A stretch of 64,000 bases of DNA from Achromobacter spanius (lineage in GTDB: Bacteria > Pseudomonadota > Gammaproteobacteria > Burkholderiales > Burkholderiaceae_B), in assembly GCF_003994415.1 (NCBI RefSeq), contig NZ_CP034689.1, positions 1,302,001-1,366,000 of the forward strand. Reading direction: 5' to 3'. A program made the position numbers and the translations under genes. How positions within the stretch are numbered: position 1 is the first letter of the stretch; the number at the start of each line of letters is the position of its first letter. The notes under the pieces are model-generated. The model had not been told where the DNA came from and searched no databases. It saw only the letters and a program-made list of their open reading frames with translations. Shown in pieces: positions 63,452-64,000 of this stretch.

Positions 63452-64000
63452 TGAAAACGTTTCGCCGCCTGGCCGTTGTCGCTGCCCTGAGCCTGGCGCC
63501 CGCGCTGTCGTTTGCCGCCAGCGCGCAAGAGCAGTTGAAGTCGTTCGTGACCACGGTCACGTCGGCCACGGGTTCGTTCTCGCAGTACACGGTGAACAAC
63601 CAGGGCCGCACGCAGCCCGCGCAAACCGGTGTGTTCTCGTTCCAGCGTCCGGGCAAATTCAAGTGGGCGGTGCAGAAGCCCTATGAACAACTGGTGGTGT
63701 CCGACGGCCGCGTGCTGTTCCAGTTCGACCCCGACCTGGCGCAAGTCACCGAACGCAAGGTCGACGCCGCCATCGGCACGTCGCCCGCCGCGATCCTGTT
63801 CGGTTCGGGTTCGCTTGAGCAGTCGTTCGATGTGTCGGCCTTGCCGTCCAAGGACGGCGTAGACTGGCTGCGCGCCAAGCCCCGCACGGCAGATGCCGGC
63901 TTTTCACGCGTGGATATCGGCATGAAGGACAACTTGCCCGTGCGCGTGGAATTGTTGGATTCGTTCGGCCAAACCACGCGCGTTGACCTATCGGCGATTA
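63451..64000 (+). CDS. lolA: Outer-membrane lipoprotein carrier LolA (3' end outside window)
   Basis: Periplasmic chaperone that ferries lipoproteins from LolCDE to LolB. The first 183 codons are visible. Signal peptide of about 20 residues (ending SFAAS), then the LolA fold with GSFSQYTVNN, TGVFSFQRPGKFKWAVQKPYEQLVVSDG and LLDSFGQTTRVDL. ATG at 63451 is preferred to the one at 63448 because GAGAGG upstream is then seven bases away. The start overlaps the ftsK stop, so both are co-translated, a common order. Confidence 0.94.
   Translation, partial: MKTFRRLAVVAALSLAPALSFAASAQEQLKSFVTTVTSATGSFSQYTVNNQGRTQPAQTGVFSFQRPGKFKWAVQKPYEQLVVSDGRVLFQFDPDLAQVTERKVDAAIGTSPAAILFGSGSLEQSFDVSALPSKDGVDWLRAKPRTADAGFSRVDIGMKDNLPVRVELLDSFGQTTRVDLSAI

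Overview
The window comes from a high-GC betaproteobacterium, most likely Alcaligenaceae (Bordetella/Achromobacter-like). The neighbourhoods hrcA-hemH-grpE-dnaK-dnaJ, bamE/fur/recN/nadK and trxB/ftsK/lolA, a DUF4148 protein and the codon usage all point there. This assignment is inference from gene content; no database was searched. About 60 protein genes and one tRNA gene (Gly, GCC) are supported. No rRNA, CRISPR array, insertion sequence or phage gene was seen.

Layout. (1) Positions 1-8291: ten tightly packed, often overlapping + strand genes for a type II secretion / type IV pilus-like machine. They encode a GspF-like platform protein (cut by the window edge), a GspE ATPase, an unrecognised protein in the PilM/GspL position, PilN-, PilO- and PilP-like proteins, a lipoprotein secretin and three prepilin-like proteins. 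(2) 8534-10409: a response regulator and histidine kinase pair ending in a strong terminator. (3) 10625-16706: three secreted, modular polysaccharide-associated proteins: two AA10 lytic polysaccharide monooxygenases (LPMOs) and one subtilisin-fold protease, all carrying PKD-like domains and the same C-terminal carbohydrate-binding module. (4) 16930-24078: tRNA-Gly and housekeeping genes murB, dapB, bamE, fur, recN, nadK, hrcA. (5) 24124-29826: hemH, a small FPASDP-repeat protein, and grpE, a thioredoxin-like gene, dnaK and dnaJ, with sigma-32-type promoters before grpE and dnaK. (6) 30037-45695: mixed chromosomal genes: a DUF4148 repeat protein, an M16 peptidase, two GNAT acetyltransferases, a VWA/MoxR pair, two small cytochromes c, DUF1841, icd, an O-antigen-ligase-like protein, a chemoreceptor, a DapA paralogue with a small partner, and a TorF-like porin. 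(7) 45822-54253: a complete kdp potassium system (a 32-codon leader peptide gene, then kdpF, A, B, C, D, E). (8) 54913-57293: a two-subunit sodium/solute symporter. (9) 57311-61024: a five-gene operon starting with trxB in which every junction overlaps. (10) 61058-64000: ftsK and the start of lolA.

How it fits together. The most interesting stretch is 1-16706. A secretion/pilus-like machine, a two-component system and three exported, carbohydrate-binding enzymes lie side by side on one strand. LPMOs and proteases of this build are typical type II secretion cargo, so a dedicated secretion and substrate-attack module is a reasonable, testable idea. The machine is a hybrid: its inner-membrane alignment genes resemble PilN/O/P of type IV pili, while the ATPase, platform, secretin and pseudopilins resemble type II secretion. 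No prepilin peptidase lies in the window, so one elsewhere in the genome would be needed.

In the heat-shock block, both sigma-32-like promoters have the same 13-base spacing and no CIRCE element is visible, which suggests HrcA acts mainly elsewhere. All coordinates and motifs were read by eye; functional names rest on remembered family motifs.
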